This document shows positions 60,445 to 64,000 of a stretch of DNA of 64,000 nucleotides, piece after piece. Location: contig NZ_AULA01000002.1 in NCBI RefSeq assembly GCF_000425045.1, positions 1 through 64,000 on the forward strand, written 5' to 3'. The DNA is from Acidaminococcus intestini DSM 21505. GTDB lineage: Bacteria; Bacillota; Negativicutes; Acidaminococcales; Acidaminococcaceae. The translations under genes were made by a program, and so were the position numbers. Below the pieces are notes generated by a model that was not told the origin of the DNA, ran no database searches, and saw nothing but the letters and a program-made list of their open reading frames with translations. How positions within the stretch are numbered: position 1 is the first letter of the stretch; every line of letters starts with the position of its first letter.

Positions 60445-61401
60445 TTAGGCTCCTTGCAGGGCCTTCGAAAGGGCCTTGATCAATGATTCTTTGGCTTCGG
60501 GAAGAGGCGCTTTGATGGTACATCCCGCAGCTTTCACGTGCCCACCGCCGCCAAAGGAAAGGGCAATCTGACTGACATCGACCGAACGAGAACGCATGCT
60601 GACCCGCGTCTCATCTTCTTCCACAGCCTTGAAGACCACGGCCACTTCCACGCCTTCAATATAGCGTGGATAGTAGATGAAGCTGTCCGTGGAAATCTCC
60701 TTTCGATAAAGGCCATGATGGATTTCCAAGGTGCTGATCTTTCCACCTTCATAGAAGGTCAGCGTCGGCAGGACCTTGGCCAGCAGTTCGATGGTCTCCC
60801 TTGATTTCATCTCCAGGATATCGGAAATCTCGTCGGGATGGACGCCATAAGGCAGAAGCTCTGCGGCAGCCATCATGCACGCCGGCGTCGTATTTCCATA
60901 CTTAAAGAAGCCGCAGTCCGTGACAATTGCCGTATAAAGGCAGATGGCCATGTTTTTATTGATGGGAACGTGATTTTCCTTAAAGAGCCGATAAATGATC
61001 TCACCGGTTGCCGCTGCCTTTGGGTCAAGGAGCAGGTAGTCGGCGTAATGCGTATTAGAAATATGGTGATCGATGTTGAGGATGGGAGATGACAAGGCCG
61101 CTTCATTGGCCCCCATCCGGTCCTTGGAGCTAGCATCAACCACAACAGTAAGATCCGTGGGAATGGTCTCCCCTTCCGCCACCTGATGGTACCCATCCGC
61201 ACCGGGCATGAATCGATAGGTCGGGGGAATGACATCATCCACAAGAAGGTGCACCGTCTTTCCCTTTTGACGGAGTGCTTCAGCAAGGGCAAGCCCGGAT
61301 CCCGTCGTATCCCCATCAGGGCCGATATGGCTGACGATGGCAATGCGGGAAGCCGTCATAATGAGATTCCACGTTTCCTGATAGCCCACGTTTTTACTCA
61401 T
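60445..61401 (-). CDS. nrnA: DHH-family phosphoesterase NrnA-like
   Basis: A 318-residue DHH/DHHA1 protein that degrades nano-RNA and 3'-phosphoadenosine 5'-phosphate. Metal ligands: SHIGPDGDTTGSG (about 24-36), the DHH motif NIDHHISNTHYADY and VTDCGFF; the DHHA1 substrate domain ends GGGGHVKAAGC. It lies one base after truB begins and overlaps rbfA by eight bases. Confidence 0.92.
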   Translation of the reverse strand: MSKNVGYQETWNLIMTASRIAIVSHIGPDGDTTGSGLALAEALRQKGKTVHLLVDDVIPPTYRFMPGADGYHQVAEGETIPTDLTVVVDASSKDRMGANEAALSSPILNIDHHISNTHYADYLLLDPKAAATGEIIYRLFKENHVPINKNMAICLYTAIVTDCGFFKYGNTTPACMMAAAELLPYGVHPDEISDILEMKSRETIELLAKVLPTLTFYEGGKISTLEIHHGLYRKEISTDSFIYYPRYIEGVEVAVVFKAVEEDETRVSMRSRSVDVSQIALSFGGGGHVKAAGCTIKAPLPEAKESLIKALSKALQGA

Positions 61402-61753
61402 GATGGTCTTCTTTCTCTTTGATTTCCTTCAGGATAGACTCAATATGAGCCGAGTATTCCATGGACGTATCTTTATGGAAGCTTAAATGGGGCGCCATCC
61501 GAAGTTTGATGCGTTTGGCAATTTCCGTCCGGAAATATCCCAGGCAGCTCTGAAGGCCTTTCCAGGCCTCCTCCTGCTGTTTTTCAGAGCCATAAAGGCT
61601 CACATAGATCTTGGCATAGCTGAGTTCATTTGTGACTTCAACGCCCGTAATGGTAACAAATTTTACACGCGGGTCCTTGACTTCACGCAGCAGCATATTG
61701 CTCAATTCCTGTTTGATCAGGGCCTGAAGTTTTTCAGCCCGTAATTTTGACAT
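61394..61753 (-). CDS. rbfA: Ribosome-binding factor A
   Basis: RbfA is a KH-type factor for maturation of the 16S rRNA 5' end. The 119-residue protein has the start KLRAEKLQALIKQELSNMLLREVKDPRV, FVTITGVEVTNELSYAKIYVSLYG and LRMAPHLSFHKDTS. Confidence 0.95.
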   Translation of the reverse strand: MSKLRAEKLQALIKQELSNMLLREVKDPRVKFVTITGVEVTNELSYAKIYVSLYGSEKQQEEAWKGLQSCLGYFRTEIAKRIKLRMAPHLSFHKDTSMEYSAHIESILKEIKEKEDHHE

Positions 61754-61764
61754 AGTACTTCTCC

Positions 61765-64000
61765 TTAGTCAGCTGCGACTTCTTCCATGATGTAGACTTC
61801 GAGCTGGTCGCCTTCCTTGATATCGCGATAGTCGGCAAGGGTGAGACCGCATTCATAGCTGGCCGCAACTTCCTTGACATCATCTTTGAAGCGGCGCAGG
61901 GAATCAAGTTCACCTTCATGGACAATGATTCCGTCGCGGACAAGGCGAATCTTGGCGTTTCTCGTAATCTTCCCGTCCTTGACATAAGCACCGGCAATAA
62001 GGTTCTTGTTGATGGGAATAACCTTACGGATTTCAACATGGCCAATGATCTTTTCCCGGAACTTCGGTGCCAGCATCCCCTTGATAGCCGCTTCAACATC
62101 ATTGAGGGCATCATAGATGACGCGGTAGGTCCGGATATCGACCTGTTCGGTCTCGGCAGCTTTGCGCGCATTGGCATCAGGACGAACGTTGAAGCCAATG
62201 ATGAGGGCATTGGAAGCACTGGCGAGCATGACGTCCGATTCGTTGATCGTACCGACACCGGAGTGCACAATCACAACCTTGACTTCCGTGTTCTTGATAT
62301 TCGTAAGGGCCTGTTCAAGGGCCTGGATGGTTCCTTGGACATCGGCTTTGACAACGATGTTCAGGTCCTTCATTTCCCCTTCCTGGATACGGCTAAAGAT
62401 ATCATCAAGGGAAACCTTGGCTTTCTTCTGCTCGTCCATCTTTTGCTTATCCAGCCGTTTTTCAGCAACAACGCGCGCCGTATGTTCATCCGTTGCATCA
62501 AGGAAGTCACCGGCTTCTGGCACATCGTTGAGGCCCAGGACCTCAACCGGCGTAGAAGGGCCGGCCTTCTTTACTTTTTCACCCCGGTCGTTGACCATGG
62601 CACGGACTTTGCCATAAGTTGTTCCAGCAAGGATGGAATCACCGATATGGAGCGTCCCGCGGTCAACAAGGACCGTTGCCACCGGTCCACGGCCCTTATC
62701 CAGTTTAGCTTCAATGATGGTACCATGGGCGGGCAGGTCGGGGTTTGCTTTCAATTCGAGCATATCGGCTTCCAAGAGAATCATTTCAAGGATATCGGAA
62801 ATCCCCGTCTTCTGGCGGGCCGAAACAGGAACCATGATGGTATCGCCGCCCCAAGCTTCCGGAATGAGACCGTGTTCGGACAGCTGCTGCATGACAAAGT
62901 CAGGGTTGGCCCCTTCTTTATCGATTTTGTTGATGGCAACGATAACAGGCACATTGGCGGCCTTGGCATGGTTGATGGCTTCCAGTGTCTGGGGCATGAC
63001 GCCGTCGTCCGCGGCAACAACAAGGACAGCAATATCCGTGACCTGAGCCCCTCTGGCACGCATGGCCGTAAAGGCTTCATGGCCCGGCGTATCCAAAAAG
63101 ACAATGGGCCTGCCTTGGCAAATAACACGGTAGGCACCGATGTGCTGCGTAATCCCGCCAGCTTCACGGGCCGTCACATTGGTCTTACGGATAGCGTCAA
63201 GAAGGGACGTCTTCCCATGGTCAACGTGACCCATGACGGTAACAACAGGGGGACGGGGCTTGCGTTTGGCCGGATCATCTTCGACTTCCGGAAGTTCCGT
63301 CGGATCCTGTTCAGGAGGCGGTTCCTTGATTTCACAGTTGAAGTCCATACCTACGAGCTCGGCCGTTTCATGGTCAATTTCCTGATTGATGGTCACCATC
63401 TTCCCTAAGAGGAAGAGCTTCTTGATGACTTCATTGACATCGCGGCACAAAAGTTTGGCAAAGTCCTTGACACTGATGCTCTCGCCTACTTCAATGCTCG
63501 TCGGACGAACGACTTCAGCCTGCTTTTTCGGTGCGGCCTGGTTGTTGTTTTTGTGTTTATGGTTTTTCATCATATGATCTGCACTGCGTAAGGGGCGTGT
63601 ATCGCGGCTTGCGTACGATCCCTTGATTTTTTCCTTTTTCTCCTTATGTCCGAAGTTCTGGTTTCTTTTTCCCATATCCTTTCCGGCATGGGGGCTGTTC
63701 ATATTGAATCCGCTGTTTTGCGGACGGCCGCCGTTATTGCGGGGATTGTTCTGGCTGCGGCGGTTATTGCTGGTACCGCCGCGGTTATCCCGATTGTCAT
63801 TATGACGGGGGCCATTCCCATTTGCTCTGCCATGGTTCTGCTGGCTGCCGCGGCTGCGATCATTATGGTCATTATGGGCAGTGCTTGCTCCATTATGCTG
63901 AGTGCGCTGACCATTTTGCTGATTCATGCGGCCGCTGTTTTGACGGTCCCGATTGTCAGGGCGACGGCTCTCCCCGCCATGACCGTTATGGTCGCCATGT
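61765..64000 (-). CDS. infB: Translation initiation factor IF-2 (5' end beyond window)
   Basis: IF-2 is the GTPase that brings initiator tRNA to the 30S subunit. The frame is open to the right edge: upstream of the ATG at 63927 it continues with RQNSGR and HGDHNGHGG, so the true start is outside. In this part: a long low-complexity N-terminus rich in Asn, Gly, Arg and His, an IF2_N-like helix region ([23 protein letters not shown]), the G domain with [11 protein letters not shown] (G1), DTPGHEAF (G3) and NKID (G4), then domains II to IV, ending YIMEEVAAD. Confidence 0.96.
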   Translation of the reverse strand, partial: HGDHNGHGGESRRPDNRDRQNSGRMNQQNGQRTQHNGASTAHNDHNDRSRGSQQNHGRANGNGPRHNDNRDNRGGTSNNRRSQNNPRNNGGRPQNSGFNMNSPHAGKDMGKRNQNFGHKEKKEKIKGSYASRDTRPLRSADHMMKNHKHKNNNQAAPKKQAEVVRPTSIEVGESISVKDFAKLLCRDVNEVIKKLFLLGKMVTINQEIDHETAELVGMDFNCEIKEPPPEQDPTELPEVEDDPAKRKPRPPVVTVMGHVDHGKTSLLDAIRKTNVTAREAGGITQHIGAYRVICQGRPIVFLDTPGHEAFTAMRARGAQVTDIAVLVVAADDGVMPQTLEAINHAKAANVPVIVAINKIDKEGANPDFVMQQLSEHGLIPEAWGGDTIMVPVSARQKTGISDILEMILLEADMLELKANPDLPAHGTIIEAKLDKGRGPVATVLVDRGTLHIGDSILAGTTYGKVRAMVNDRGEKVKKAGPSTPVEVLGLNDVPEAGDFLDATDEHTARVVAEKRLDKQKMDEQKKAKVSLDDIFSRIQEGEMKDLNIVVKADVQGTIQALEQALTNIKNTEVKVVIVHSGVGTINESDVMLASASNALIIGFNVRPDANARKAAETEQVDIRTYRVIYDALNDVEAAIKGMLAPKFREKIIGHVEIRKVIPINKNLIAGAYVKDGKITRNAKIRLVRDGIIVHEGELDSLRRFKDDVKEVAASYECGLTLADYRDIKEGDQLEVYIMEEVAAD

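Noticed and set aside
61918-63408. 496-codon plus-strand frame
   Set aside because: It mirrors infB on the other strand; no ribosome site and no recognisable domain. The opposite product is clearly IF-2.
1-64000. tRNA, rRNA or CRISPR arrays
   Set aside because: I looked for T-loop-like GGTTCRA motifs, rRNA blocks and regularly spaced repeats and saw none that hold up.

Overview
This 64 kb window looks like a chromosomal segment of a Negativicutes bacterium: a Firmicute lineage with a diderm envelope. The evidence is a Firmicutes-style division and cell-wall cluster (mraZ to ftsZ, with DivIB-like FtsQ, a DUF881 protein and the small basic protein), a meso-DAP-type MurE, and a YadA-like trimeric autotransporter that needs an outer membrane. 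The genes for 2-oxoacid:ferredoxin oxidoreductase, CoA-transferase and aldarate dehydratases fit a fermentative anaerobe. An Acidaminococcus-like organism is my best guess; it is inferred from gene content, not from a database match.

Layout. 1-175: N-terminal end of an ISL3-type transposase. 346-14832: nrdR, ftsZ and the dcw cluster, all on the minus strand, read from a promoter with MraZ boxes at 14783-14832. The cluster lacks ftsI, ftsW, murB and ftsA, and a terminator separates mraZ-rsmH-ftsL from murE onward. 15099-16525: a DUF1858 protein, the decayed 3' end of a group II intron, and a DUF1653 protein. 16619-23950: galactarate dehydratase, biotin synthase, the trimeric autotransporter and a MalY/PatB lyase. 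24429-33585: a small exported protein; a seven-gene operon (GST-like reductase, MmgE/PrpD protein, amino-acid ABC transporter, GNAT) that resembles the B. subtilis yxe S-(2-succino)cysteine operon; then YfcE-like phosphodiesterase, LOG and DUF1445 genes. 33834-38872: MATE pump, secreted beta-helix protein, flavodoxin-family reductase, and long non-coding stretches carrying dispersed repeats.

39228-51239: an aldarate/2-oxoacid block on the minus strand, with gudD, a GntP permease, a D-2-hydroxyacid dehydrogenase, korDABC, an IlvD-family dehydratase, a VOC protein, a frameshifted nitroreductase and a CoA-transferase. A divergent LysR regulator faces gudD across overlapping promoters. The block plausibly imports glucarate, dehydrates it and passes carbon through a 2-oxoacid to acyl-CoA with reduced ferredoxin, but the middle steps are not proven here. 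51335-58121: an exported C26 peptidase, a LysR remnant, nicotinate phosphoribosyltransferase, FetAB-like exporter, DUF1275 protein and an M20 amidohydrolase. 58203-64000: the translation operon infB-rbfA-nrnA-truB-ribF-rpsO; infB runs off the right edge.

The most interesting leads are the yxe-like operon in which a glutathionyl-hydroquinone-reductase homologue sits where B. subtilis has an oxygen-dependent monooxygenase, a family of structured dispersed repeats in the non-coding gaps, a group II intron remnant without a visible branch-point adenosine, and a CoA-transferase with glycine at the expected catalytic glutamate. I saw no tRNA, rRNA or CRISPR array.
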